Of a stretch of 64,000 nt of DNA, positions 1-10,413 are shown in pieces; position 1 is the first letter of the stretch; every line of letters starts with the position of its first letter. Location of the stretch: the NCBI GenBank assembly GCA_947396885.1, contig OX377201.1, positions 68,918,983 to 68,982,982 on the forward strand. Reading direction: 5' to 3'. The stretch comes from Heligmosomoides polygyrus polygyrus (lineage: Eukaryota > Nematoda > Chromadorea > Rhabditida > Heligmosomidae). The position numbers and the translations under genes are program-made. The notes beneath the pieces were generated by a model that searched no databases, was not told the origin of the DNA, and saw only the letters and a list, made by a program, of their open reading frames with translations.

Positions 1-117
1 GACTGGAAAGTTGCTGGTGTCCACCCTTATCTAGCGCTGGATCGAGAAAGGTCGCGTCATGGCATCAGAATAGCGGACCCCGCCACGAAGCGGGACGAAC
101 GCTGAAGAAGAAGAGGA
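1..117 (+). pseudogene. RTE retrotransposon, 3' end of ORF and tail
   Basis: Frame 1 reads through to a TGA at 103-105 and matches the last ~34 codons of the RTE ORF found elsewhere in this window (same V-A-G-V-H-P...R-R/I-A-D-P-A-T-K ending). It is followed directly by the GAAGAAGAAG tail that ends every RTE copy here. The rest of the element lies left of the window edge, so its completeness cannot be judged. Confidence 0.75.
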
Positions 118-3100
118 TGCAGTCCGGGACATTGAAGCTTGCAGCCCTTGAATAACCCCACGGTCCGATTCTTCGGCAGCTCTAACCGCTGGCGATCCAT
201 AAGTGCACTGTTACCATCAATGGCTTCCACATCACACCGGACTTGGCATTCCCTGCTGGCCACTCTGTCCCCATACAATTGTCGGAATTTAGCCTTCGAC
301 GGACGTTACAAAAGACTTAAGGGACCTAAAGGAATCGTCACTGCTTCATGGAACCATGACCGCCTCGAGTGAAATCCTTTTTGCTACTTCGTTCTTTTGG
401 TCTTGTTTGTTCCTTCGCTTATGCATCATCGCGAAACAGCATTGAGCGACTGATCTTCAGCAGGTACTTAGAAGTCAGCTCATTATTGAAGCAGATAGGA
501 GCTTGATTCTGCACTCAACGTTTCTTGGTGGCCACCCCTTGTCCTTTTACAATTGTGAGGAGAGTGCTGTACTCGGGAAAAAATTCTGTTTGTCAAAACG
601 AGGAAGTGACGAGAACAACAGTTTAACCAAGATAACTTTTAAATAATTAAAAGCATAACCCTTTACAACTAGTCACAGTGTGACGAACAACCGGAGAGTT
701 TACGATGAAATTTGTTCTATTTTACCGAAAAGCCCACACAACGACTTTAACCAAACCCAACCGTTATTTAGTTGAAGATATGTAGAGGAAAAGATCGATT
801 TCAACTCTGTGAACTTGAGGTATAAAGGCCGTCCTTAGCCAATATCTCTCAAGATGCGCCACGAATTCTACATATGCGAGGTGTCGTGAACGCAATTTGA
901 AAGCAAACATATTTGGTGTGTGCAATGACTTGCGCCGAACCACCTTATGCTTAGCTCAGACATGTCAGTTTTCCTTTTTTCGTAGACAAGTATGGTACTA
1001 GGCAACCGACTCCGTAGAGATGGAAAAGTTGATCGGCCTGGACGGATCTCGGGTCAACAACGTCGATTCGGGTACGTTCCAAGAAAACGAAATCTTGAAA
1101 ATCGGATTTTGAATAACGGATAATTCTGCCCAAAAATAGTTGGATGACGAAACTCGGATAACGAAAGAATATCAAAATACGACTGGTTTTGAATTGCTTT
1201 AATTGCGACAGCAGACTAGGAGCTCAGGCAGCGTTAAATTATAAGCCATTTCTGATTCTAATAGTAATTTTTGAAACATGGTACACTCTCTAAATCAACG
1301 AGGCTCTATGGAATTTTACTGACCCATCAGGAAGAGGAATTGCGTCTTGCAGTCGTCGATTCAATGTCAAATTCGCTTTGGCCCCAAGCAAAGCCGAACT
1401 TCTACTTCTCCAGGATCGTCGCATTGCTGCCACCGCCGCTACCAACCTCATCGGAGAGGAACTGTATGTAGAAGTATTAAGCCGTGAAAGTAAGTCCAGA
1501 TAGCAAGTCTACACTAGTGATTTTCCGCCTTCTTCTGCCCCTGGAGCGAAGATAAAGGAAGGTTGAGAAATTGCTTGTCTGGGACTCATTTCATAGTAAA
1601 ATTTGCAATTTACGATCTTTCATTTTTTAATGTAAAAAAGACCGATAGGAACGTAAAACGAGACCACGCATGGTTAGGGCAGCCTTGTTGATAGTATCAA
1701 AACAGCCAAAAGGCCCCTAATAAGTAACCCTTAGAGGGAGAAATGCTGTTTCATTCACTTCTGAGTCGCTCACATTTGCTTTCAATCCACAGTAACAACA
1801 CGCCTTTCGCCTGTTTTCAGAGCGACCGTTGAGTTATTTTACTTATTGGTTGCCTAGTTCTTTTTCAATGAAACCGCTACAAAATTGTCCTTTGGAATAT
1901 TAATGCCTCCGACATCTCTTGCCTTTTCCATAATACGAAAAAACCGGTTGCGTTGAAAGGTCAGCCGAATAAAATCTGCTTAGCAATCTTGGTTCCGCAA
2001 TTTGGAGAGAACTGGTCTCCCAAGATCCAAGGCAGTCGAACGTGGTATTAAACAGGAATGGATCAAATACTAATGTTTAGCCTCTATTGTCTCAACAGTG
2101 CGAGCTGCCCCTATGTAGATTCAAAACGATGCTAAGTACATCCAGAAGAGTAGAATCAGAGTATACGGCACACGAGCGTTCTTTTCGGATTGAAATGCCT
2201 TCTGTTTTTGCTCACGATCAGTCCTGTGATTTCAAAGGATCTTCTTCATGGACTGTTGGGGTTATCTTACAAAACTGATGATATAATGCAGTGTCATGTT
2301 GTGGGTGTTCTGGGATCAGCTTCGACGGTTTTCAAAGCGGTGTCGTGTTGCAGCTTGTAGCTGCGAGCATGCCGGTCTGTTGGATTCGGCTTCTGCTCAA
2401 TGGGCATGGTTCTATGAAGGTGCTCGTGCACCGCAGAGGCACGGTACATTGTGACGAAGTCCAACTAGCCAAGTAGAAGATGTCATTTGGCCATGCACAC
2501 GTGTTGTCAACATTCTCAGGAATTCACTTCCGCGGTCAACACACCTTGACTTCTGGAGACTAGCCCCTCTTTTTCCAAGGAATCTCTGCACACCTCACAC
2601 TTGAGCGATCACACGTTATCTCAACGGGAGAATAGGCTTACAATGCTCGCTGCAGTGTCATCAGCGACTACGACTTGATGTCCAATACTGCTTGGCCCAA
2701 ATAAGAGCTTTGACGAAGGGTTCAAAGGCTTTGAACGTCGACATGGTCCTAATGACGTTCCCATCCTCGCTGCCCCCCCCCTCTACTCTGGAAAAGAAGT
2801 TGGAGACTTACTTCAAAGGACAGAGCTGTGATGCATTCGAAGGTGGACAGCAGGGTGCCTAAAAACGTCGTTCACACGCATGGCAACAAGTCTGACAGTC
2901 AAACCAAGGAGAACAACGATGTAGCGCTGTAGACTTTCGGACGAACTCGTGTATCGCTGATCGAACGAATACGTCCGCAGGACTCAGCGAGTGGTGCAAC
3001 GGAAATATCAGGAGAGCACTGAGCTAGCGTAGGAAAGAAAGTCGATCGAACTCGAAAAAAAATGAAAAAGCACCCCCCATTTTCCACACATGCTTTGGCG

Positions 3101-3128
3101 AAACGATTAAGGGTAAAACATAAGGGAC
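118..3128. other. No gene recognised
   Basis: About 3 kb of AT-rich DNA. Open frames are short (up to about 75 codons) and overlap on both strands. None shows a domain I recognise. A minus-strand frame around 2,280-2,480 stays open for about 60 codons but matches nothing I know. A poly-C run lies near 2,767-2,775. No tRNA, repeat array or transposon end could be defined. Confidence 0.5.
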
Positions 3129-3365
3129 GTGGCTACTCAATCCATTTTGAAAGCCATGCATTCTATACCCTACAGGATATCGTGGATGCTACTTGAATTT
3201 CGGCGGTCGGAGCAGGAGCCTTCTGCCGCGTGTACCGGATTCCACGTTCCTGGTTCGAATGTCCCGCCTAGGCCAACCCAAGCCTTCCATTCCTGTAAGG
3301 TCTTGAATTGGTGCCATACTAAGGATAAAACACTGACTTTCTTATCGGCTGGCCACCGCAAGTAA
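3129..3365 (+). mobile_element. Rearranged copy of tRNA-derived SINE family 1
   Basis: Positions ~3,196-3,365 match the head and body of the SINE that is intact at 62,724-63,020, including the B-box-like GGTTCGAAT. Positions ~3,129-3,195 match the tail of the same SINE in the opposite orientation, placed upstream of the head. The normal 3' tail is absent after the body. Either one copy was rearranged or two partial copies lie back to back. Confidence 0.6.
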
Positions 3366-3373
3366 TTGTCTAG

Positions 3374-3421
3374 TCCAAATCAAGACTGCGCACAAAATTC
3401 TGTGCGCAGTCTTGATTTGGA
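3374..3421. repeat. Perfect 21-bp hairpin
   Basis: Arms 3,374-3,394 and 3,401-3,421 are perfect reverse complements separated by six bases. It lies directly after the rearranged SINE. No T-run follows that would make it a pol III terminator, and no owner element was identified. Confidence 0.85.
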
Positions 3422-3847
3422 TCTGATTGTTTGATTTTGTTTTTTAAATAAAACTTTTCACCGAAGAATTTTCGCTAAATTTCAGGTAAATCGTTAAAAA
3501 AATTTAAACACAATTATTGCAAACCTGGGATCAGCTGCTAGAGTTCATGAAATGCAGTGTAGCACTGTAACGTAAAATAAACAATTCAACATCAGGAAAC
3601 ACAGAAAAATGAGTAAGCCTTCAGCAACGAATTAGAACACGTATGGAATTATCAATAAAGATGATCACCGACAAGGCATCTTAAAAGGTGCGATTAGGCA
3701 GAACCCGGAGTTCTCCCTCTCCTAGTTCTTAGCGAAACTGTTTTGTGTAGCTGTTCTATGGAGCATGTACAATCTCGATGCGGGCATCACCCACTAAGTA
3801 GAGAATAAACTTAAAAAATACAATTAAAAGCCTATCAGTGGAGAGTC

Positions 3848-3935
3848 AACACGTTGTCGAACGCACGATTTTCGAGTGCCTGGTGCGTGGGACCAATCCA
3901 TTTCTTTTTTTCAACGTCGGGACCACACGGTTCCA
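3848..3935 (+). mobile_element. Left-end fragment related to the piggyBac-like element
   Basis: Starting at ACACGTTG, about 80 bp can be aligned with the left end of the piggyBac-like element at 29,858, including the shared phrase GCGTGGGACCAA. The expected TTAA reads TCAA here and no right end was found, so this is probably a decayed end of the same family. Confidence 0.5.
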
Positions 3936-4206
3936 CACTGCCGAAAAGGTGTGACACGTCGCCAATGTGTCAACGTTTAGGAATAGTGGCTTTCCTAATT
4001 CTTGTCCATAGCATTTTTCTAAAATACGTCCAGCGGCCGAAAACCTTATCTCCGTCTCGACTGTTTCGGTGGCGTGCGAAGGTGTTCTGGGATACGCAGC
4101 GCCAAGTGGGAATAGGCAGATCTTACGAGGAGAGTAGACCAGTGTCTTTGTGGGTTCGTTGACGTTTTTGATTGCTCGACGAAGAAATTTCTAGCTCCAA
4201 AATGCA

Positions 4207-4499
4207 TTAAAGGATAAGGATAAAGACGACGTCACTCATTATCTTTTGGGAAGCGCCACGCCTTCTACTTCTACGAGATATCGTAGAGGCGAGCTGAGTT
4301 TGTTGGCCATACAATGACTTGCGGTTGCCAGCCGATGAACGAGTTAGCGCTTTATCCTTCTCAGACACGTCTGGTACCAATTCACCGACCCCGGAGGGAT
4401 GGAAGGCTTGGTTGGCCTGGGCGGGAAATCCGAACCAGGAACCTGGTATCGGTTGCACGCGTCAGCCTCCACCTCTTCCGACTGCGCTACACGCGCCCG
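4207..4499 (-). mobile_element. tRNA-derived SINE family 1, minus-strand copy
   Basis: Read on the minus strand, the element starts at 4,499 with a tRNA-like head (A-box TAGCGCAGTCGG, then a GGTTCCTGGTTCGG stretch with the B-box) and ends in a TCCTTTA-type tail at 4,207. It is flanked by a 9-bp near-duplication (CAAAATGCA at 4,198-4,206 and CAAAATACA at 4,500-4,508). It matches the copies at 32,339, 42,379 and 62,724. Confidence 0.8.
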
Positions 4500-4666
4500 C
4501 AAAATACACTGTTTCCAAAAATTAAAAAAAAAACATTAAAACATTCTTGCTGAATTCAATGATTTTTTTAGGAAGTCCTAATCAAGAGGATGAGACCTGC
4601 AACAAGAAGACTAAGGGTAAATGTGATAAACCCCGAGAATAAAGTCCACTAAAAATTCCGTTACAT

Positions 4667-5350
4667 CATCATCATTTTTATTAGCGTCTGTCCCGCTTGT
4701 TGGCGAGGTCCGCTCTTCTGGTGTAGTCACGCCACTTCTCCCGATCAAATGCTTGATCAGGGTGCACACCAGCCATCTTTAAGTCCAAGTGCAACGTATC
4801 TAGCCAACGTTGATTCGGGCGTCTCCTGGGCCGCTTTCCGGGGACCTCAAGGTTCAGGCCAATCTTACGGATGGTGTCGTCGTTAGCGCGAAGGACATGG
4901 CCGTACCATCGAAGGCGAGCTTAGCGCAGCTTCTTGGCTATCGGGGCGACACCGAACCTCTGTCATATGGCGTCGTTGCGAACGCGGTCCAAACGCGTAA
5001 CTCCGGCCGCCCACCGTAGCATCATCCTCTCCATTACACTGAGGCGGCTTTCAATTTCCTTCGTCACGGGCCAACACTCAGCACCGTACTTCGCTACTGC
5101 GCGGACGACTGTTCTATAAACCTTCGATTTGAGGTGCTCAGGTATTGCCCTGTCGCAAAGCACCCCAGTCAGAGAGCGCCATTTGGTCCAGGCTGCACTC
5201 ACACGTGCGTTCACCTCCAACTTTAGGCTGCCATCGGACGTGACTGTTGATCCAAGATACTTGAAAGATGTAACTCGTGAGAGCTCGTAAGAGTCGAAAG
5301 ATTTTAATGGACCAATACGGGTGGCGATGTCCGTTCCTCCACGTGGTGCC
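4667..5350 (-). pseudogene. RTE deletion derivative with 19-bp target duplication
   Basis: This minus-strand insertion contains the last ~220 codons of an RTE ORF (the region after the reverse transcriptase core, up to the TAA at 4,681-4,683). That is fused to a 28-bp piece of the RTE 5' tip and ends in an ATGATGATG tail. Two in-frame stops are visible: a CGA-to-TGA change near 4,960 and a TAA just downstream. It is flanked by a duplication matching at 18 of 19 positions (4,648-4,666 and 5,351-5,369), so it inserted as a 684-bp unit. The 5' tip is in reverse orientation compared with the full RTE at 38,138-41,168. It has no endonuclease or catalytic core and needed help in trans. Confidence 0.85.
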
Positions 5351-5489
5351 ACTGAAAATTCCGTTACATTTCAAAAAATTTCAGTTAGGTAGTTGAGGCA
5401 GGCAGGCAGTTAACGAAAAATGCCGTTAATTCGTTAAATTCGGTAAACCGTTAACCATTAAATGTGCACTCCTGGTCTAAATACAATTC

Positions 5490-5632
5490 AATTAGGCTCG
5501 ACGACGTCTCGTCGAAGTAGAATGTGTAGGCATCTCAAATGGGGTAGAATATCGCCTTCCTCTATTCTTTATCCTTATTTGGCCTATAGAATGATTTGCG
5601 GTAGTGATCTGTCGGACAAGTCAGCGCTTCGA
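5490..5632. mobile_element. Decayed, rearranged SINE family 1 fragment
   Basis: Positions ~5,490-5,580 resemble the SINE tail on the plus strand, including GAAGTAGAATG and a TTTATCCTTAT end. Positions ~5,581-5,632 resemble the SINE body on the minus strand. The two parts therefore point in opposite directions, a second internally inverted copy of this family. Confidence 0.45.
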
Positions 5633-6090
5633 AGAAAAAACTGGGGGCGGGGGAGGGGGTAAGGAGGATGAGTGCCGCGTCACGTCGTCCTTTCACCACT
5701 ACGAAGCAGCTTTGCTGCCTGCAGCGTGCCGCGTTGCCACAAAAGTGTGCGGGAGTCCTGAGCCCTCGCTTTCTTTCAAATTGCGTCTGCAAATTACAAT
5801 CCCAATTTTAATTTACAATCTGCTGATTGGTCAATCAATACACAACCTAGACGAATGATTGATAATATGTCGAAAATGAGGCATTTCTACTTGGCTCCGA
5901 TGGCACTCCTACCTGTCCTCAAAATGCGGCTTTTAATTTGAGGAGGTGAAAACCTACAACAATTACTTCGAAAAACAAGGTCCTGCCGACAAGACTAAGC
6001 TGTTTATACTCAGTCCCACACAACCAGAAGAATGTCCCGCAAATGCTTCTACGCCGTACGGCCTGCCATATCGAAGCTATCACGTGGAGG
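5633..6090. other. No gene recognised
   Basis: Contains a G-rich stretch at ~5,641-5,660 and otherwise mixed sequence. No domain, RNA gene or repeat could be supported. Confidence 0.4.
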
Positions 6091-6411
6091 AACTCCTGTG
6101 ACTCCTGTGATCACGCGAGCACAATAATAACGACGCGATGTGTGCAAAAACTATGGCGACACCGGGAGTCGAAAAAAAATCCACCCAGTGCGGCCGACAG
6201 GCGACATTGCTACCCGCTGTGCCAACCAACCATTCGTCATGAGCAGAGCGCCATGAACTTCGCGCTCACGCGTCCACATGCTTTCTTCGACCGCAGAAAA
6301 GCATTCCGAAAAAATTCACAACGGGTTTGGACTGCCCACACGAGATCCTACATCATGTAAAAATTGCATCGCAAAAGCTCACCGCTACTTTGGAGGCTCT
6401 CCTTGTCAGAT
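6091..6411 (-). mobile_element. Solo arm of the tRNA-like palindromic repeat
   Basis: Matches each arm of the inverted-repeat element at 8,871-10,275, including the end motif GGCTCTCCTTG and the GCCATGAACTTCGCGCTCAC block. The tRNA-like part is on the minus strand. Only one arm is present, which suggests either a SINE from which the palindrome was built or a remnant of a palindromic copy. Confidence 0.65.
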
Positions 6412-6665
6412 CTTTCTAGCAAACTTTATATGGTGCAGTGATTCCTTGGTTCAAATGAACTGTTCAGGACATTCACTGGAACATTCAATATGTTTGAGCG
6501 CTGTCCATTGTATCAATAGGAAACAATAATGGTTTGAGACCAACCGTCTAGCTTCTGGGCTTTTGGAAAATTGACGACTCTTCAGCGACCTCGCCCGATC
6601 TAAGTTCTTCGATTATCTGCTCAACCTTCCAGCTTCCAGCAAAAATCATGCTCTTCTAAACTCAC

Positions 6666-7709
6666 TTCTTCTTCTTCTTCTTCTTATTCTTCAGCGTTTC
6701 TCCCGCATCGTCGCAGGGTTCGCTCTTCTGGTGTTACGACGCCACCTTTCCCGATCCTGCGCTTGATCAGGGTGGACTCCAGCTACTTTCATGTCCGCGT
6801 GTAACGTATCGGACCAACGCTGCTTCGGGCGTCCTCTAGGCCGCTTTCCAGATACTTCCAACTCAAGGCCTATCTTGCGGACGCTGTCTTCCTTTCCACG
6901 CAGAACGTGGCCGTACCATCGCAAGCGAGCTTCGCGCATCTTGTCCGCTATCGGCGCGACACCGAACTTCTGCCGAATAGCATCATTTCGAATGCGGTCC
7001 ATGCGGGTGACTCCAGCCGTCCAGCGCAGCGTCTTCGTCTCCATGACGCTGAGGCATGTTTCAACTTCCTTAGTCGCAGGCCAACACTCAGCGCCGTACA
7101 TCGCTACCGGCCGCACGACGGTTCTGTAAATCTTCGACTTCAGGTGCTCTGGGATCTTCCTATCGCAGAGCACGGCAGTCAGCGAACGCCACTTTGACCA
7201 AGCTGTACTCACGCGTGAGTTCACTTCAACCATCAGACCGCCGTCAGACGCTATTGCTGATCCCAGGTATTTAAAACGGAAGTGCGTGCAAGTTCAGTAT
7301 CGTTAATCTTAATGAAGCCGGACTCGCTTACCTTAGGTACTCGGTTTTCTTGACGTTCAATTTGAGTCCGAACCTCGCCAGACGGTCGTACCACGCTTGC
7401 ACCTGCCTCTCGAGATCGTCTTTCTCTTCGCAAGCGAGCATCACGTCATCAGCATAAAGCAGCGTCCATGGAACAGGCTGCTGAAGATCTCGCGTAATGG
7501 CATCAATGACGACAACAAAGAGGAGCGGAGAAAGCGCTGAACCTTGGTGCACCCCAACAGAGATGGGAAACTCCATTGAGGTTCCAGCTGCAGCTTGCAT
7601 TCTACTCTTTGGGCAAGAGTAGAGCATCCGCACCCACTCTATAAGTTCCTCAGGTACGTTGTGTCGTCGCAAGTCGTACCATATAACCTCACGCGGTACG
7701 CGGTCGAAA
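6666..7709 (-). pseudogene. 5'-truncated RTE copy (reverse transcriptase C-terminal half)
   Basis: On the minus strand the ORF begins inside the reverse transcriptase at the A-F-D-R-V-P block. It carries the G-S-A-L-S-P-L-L box, keeps the catalytic L-Y-A-D-D motif near 7,455 and the K-K-T-E-Y-L block, then continues to the conserved R-R-A-N-P-A-T end near 6,700. Frameshifts near 7,250-7,330 break the frame. It ends in a (GAA)n-type tail. The 15-16 bp at 6,650-6,665 recur perfectly at 7,710-7,725 as a target-site duplication. This shows a normal 5'-truncated LINE insertion of 1,044 bp, not a deletion of a longer copy. The endonuclease domain is missing, so it is dead. Confidence 0.9.
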
Positions 7710-8062
7710 GCTCTTCTAAACTCACGTCGTACAGAATTCGACGAAAAAACTCTGCAGCCATGTGGGACGTCGGGGATGGCCATGCGTATCCTCAAAAATT
7801 TTCGGAAGACGTTAGTGGTCACTTTGGATGTGACATGTGAAACTTTACGTAGATTTTTGCCCTTCGAATAAACGTGAATGTTATTAGGGTGTCCCATAAT
7901 TTTCTGAGCTATTTGAGCCATGAGTGTTTGGTCCTTTACAGCTTCTTCATACAAGATCCAAACTAGGTGTTCCCTTGGCACAACAAGGCAATTCGAATAT
8001 ATTTCCGAGTCGCATATCGATCAACTCTATCGGCCTACTGCCCGTACTTTGGCAATTTCTTG

Positions 8063-8870
8063 AAAATGATGCAGAAATCGACGTATCGCGACTTCTTCTT
8101 CATCACTTTCGTTCTGCACTGTCTGAGTACGCTGCTCACAAGGCTATCGTTGCTTTGTTAGATCCAGACGCCTGCAGCAAGTCCAAGTCTGAAACTTGGT
8201 TCAATCTTTTCCGGAAGGGAATGTACAGCACTACGGACTAGAAGAATACTGGAAGACCGATCGGAGCGAACGAACGGCGAGTGCTTGCAGCAGTCAGTAG
8301 GCAACCTGCCAGAACCGTCAAACAGTTCGTAGGATCGCGGAAGAGCTAGACGTCAGTAAGACTGCTGTCGCGGTTGCTTTGAAACGCTTACGAGGGTGGA
8401 AAAAACTCGAAAAGTGGGTGCTTCACGATTTGAGTGAGCGGCAAAAATTGTCACGTTTTGAGATTTGTTCTTCTCTACTTTTGCGCAACAAAACTGACCC
8501 GTTTTTGGATCGAACCATCACTTGTGATGAAAAGTGGATTCTGTATGTTAACAGAAAACATTACGGACAGTGGTTGGATGCCGACGAACCCCCTAGGCGT
8601 TTTCCACAGGCGACCCTCCACCAGAAAAAGGTAATGGTGTGGTGGTCGGCGGCTGGTGTGATCCATAACAACTTTTTTGGCACCAGGCCAAACGATCACA
8701 GCAAGGTCCTACTGTAAGTAAATCGACGAAATGCACCGAAAATTGTGTCAACTTCAGCCAGCATTGGTCAACAGAAGAGGCCCGATCTTTTTACACGATA
8801 ATGCCCGCCCACACGTCTCACAAATCGCTATTCGAAAATTGTACGAATTGAGGGCTGAAGTTCTGCCTCA
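8063..8870 (+). pseudogene. mariner-family transposase, truncated and frameshifted
   Basis: The plus-strand reading gives a mariner helix-turn-helix region (A-H-K-A-I...W-F-N-L-F-R-K-G), then G-R-P-I, then the catalytic core. The core has the first aspartate in T-C-D-E-K-W (~8,525), the conserved H-Q-K-K-V-M-V-W-W-S block, and the second aspartate in L-H-D-N-A-R-P-H (~8,800). A TAG follows the helix-turn-helix part (~8,240) and a frameshift lies near 8,330. The third acidic residue is missing because the ORF stops at the border of the palindromic element that starts at 8,871. A mariner-like end (TTAGGGTGTCCCATAA) lies upstream near 7,888. The family is cut-and-paste DNA transposases; this copy cannot be active. 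Confidence 0.85.
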
Positions 8871-9053
8871 CCAAGGAGAGCCTCCAAAGTAGCGGTGAGC
8901 TTTTGCGATGCAATTTTTACATGATGTAGGATCTCGTGTGGGGAGTCCAAAACCATGGTTACTTTTTTCCGAATGCTCTTCTGCGGTCGAAAAAAACCGT
9001 CTGGACGCGTGAGCGCGAAGTTCATGGCGCCCTGCTGCCACCCAATCCAATGT

Positions 9054-9139
9054 GGTCGGTTGGCTTAGTGGTGACAGGGTCGTCTCCCGAGTGCACCGAG
9101 GGGTTTGATGGTTCGGTTCCCGGTGTCGCCACTCTTTTT
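9054..9139 (+). promoter_or_regulatory. tRNA-like internal pol III promoter (left arm)
   Basis: A-box TGGCTTAGTGG at 9,061-9,071 and B-box GGTTCGGTTCC at 9,110-9,120 are spaced as in tRNA genes, and a T5 run follows at 9,135-9,139. Cloverleaf pairing is poor, so this is a tRNA-derived repeat head, not a functional tRNA gene. The right arm holds a degenerate partner on the minus strand. Confidence 0.55.
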
Positions 9140-9275
9140 GCACACATCGGGTCGTTATTATTATGCACTTGCGTGATCACAGGAGTCAATTTGTACACGA
9201 TTAATGCTTTTAGTATTTGAACCAAGCCTTTTTGGGCTTTCGAGTTACCTCTCAATAGATCATATTTGTACTGTA

Positions 9276-9539
9276 TCACTCTATTGGGTCGCTAACATAA
9301 AAAAGTTTCTTGCTCACTTGAAGTAACTGTGTTTGTTGCTGACAATGATAACAACAACTTTGATATAGAACTAGGAAGCATTCAAAGCATAAACGCTTAT
9401 CACACCAGCAGCATCTTGCAAACGCTAGGGACGAACAATCTTCCTCTCCCTGACAAGGCATCATTACTTCTTCTTCTTTGAAAGCATAATCGGTAGGCGT
9501 AGAGAAGGGCCCCGGGTGACCAGCACATCCAGCTGCCAT
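9276..9539 (-). CDS. Small cysteine-rich ORF between palindrome arms, unrecognised
   Basis: An 87-codon minus-strand frame opening with ATG. Its middle contains closely spaced Cys pairs (C-C-W-C, C-F-E-C, S-C-C-Y-H-C) that look like a zinc-binding knuckle, preceded by an acidic K-E-E-E stretch. It sits exactly in the spacer of the inverted-repeat element. I do not recognise the family. It may be a chance frame, a captured exon, or the element's own protein. There is no splice or promoter evidence. Confidence 0.2.
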   Translation of the reverse strand: MAAGCAGHPGPFSTPTDYAFKEEEVMMPCQGEEDCSSLAFARCCWCDKRLCFECFLVLYQSCCYHCQQQTQLLQVSKKLFYVSDPIE

Positions 9540-10413
9540 CCAAGCTTATACTAGACATGGCCAGAATATCGGAGCGCAGAACTGACGGTATATCTGGCTT
9601 ATAATCTGCAATCGAGCAAATGCGTGCGAACGGAATCCGGCTCGTACGGTGCTCTATGTTATTTACTTAGTTTCAATATGCCATTTCTGCTATGTCTAGC
9701 AAATTCCGGATGATGGTGTATCACATAATCATGCACCCGGCGGATGAAAATGACATTTTATTGTTAATGTTAAATTTTTACCGGTATCAAACCAAGTTCA
9801 TACTTATCCCGTGAAGTTCATGTGTTTGTGTTACGGTATCGTTTCTGATATGGTATAGTGCAAATTGAGAGGTAACTCAAATGCCCCAAAAAAGTAACTG
9901 AAGTCGAAAGCCCAAAAAGCCTAGGTTTCAATACTAAAAGCATTAAGCGTGTACAAATTGACTCCTGTGATCACGCAAGGCCATAATAATAACGATATGT
10001 GCAAAAACGTTGGCGGCGCCGGGGACCGAACCATCAAACCAGCCCAGTGCACCCGAGAGGCGATCCTATTACCACTTCGCGAACCGACCACATCAGGTTA
10101 GGTGGCAACAAGGCGCCATGAACTTCGCGCTCACTCGTCCAGACGGGTTTTTTTCGACCAGAAGATCATTCCAAAAAAAAGTAACCATGGTTTTAGACTC
10201 TACCATACATCCTGCAAAAATTGATCGCAAAATCTCACCCCCACTCCGGAGGCTCTCCTTGTTAGACATCCAAGTGTTCCTTCACCCTGGTACACCTGGT
10301 ACATATAGTACCGGACATGCCGCTGCGTCCAACAAGCCACAAGCGGCGCCAAATATGAGAAGCTGCGCAAAAGAGCGCCGGAGAGCACCGTTTTTCGCTC
10401 GCCACGCAGCGCG

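Larger units (their letters stand above)
8871..10275. mobile_element. Long inverted-repeat element with a tRNA-like sequence in each arm
   Basis: Left arm 8,871-9,258 and right arm ~9,866-10,275 are imperfect reverse complements with a ~600-bp spacer. Outer ends are CAAGGAGAGCC and GGCTCTCCTTG. Each arm holds a tRNA-like stretch with A- and B-box motifs. A third, solo arm lies at 6,091-6,411. The element abuts the broken mariner on its left. No clear target duplication was found. Confidence 0.75.
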
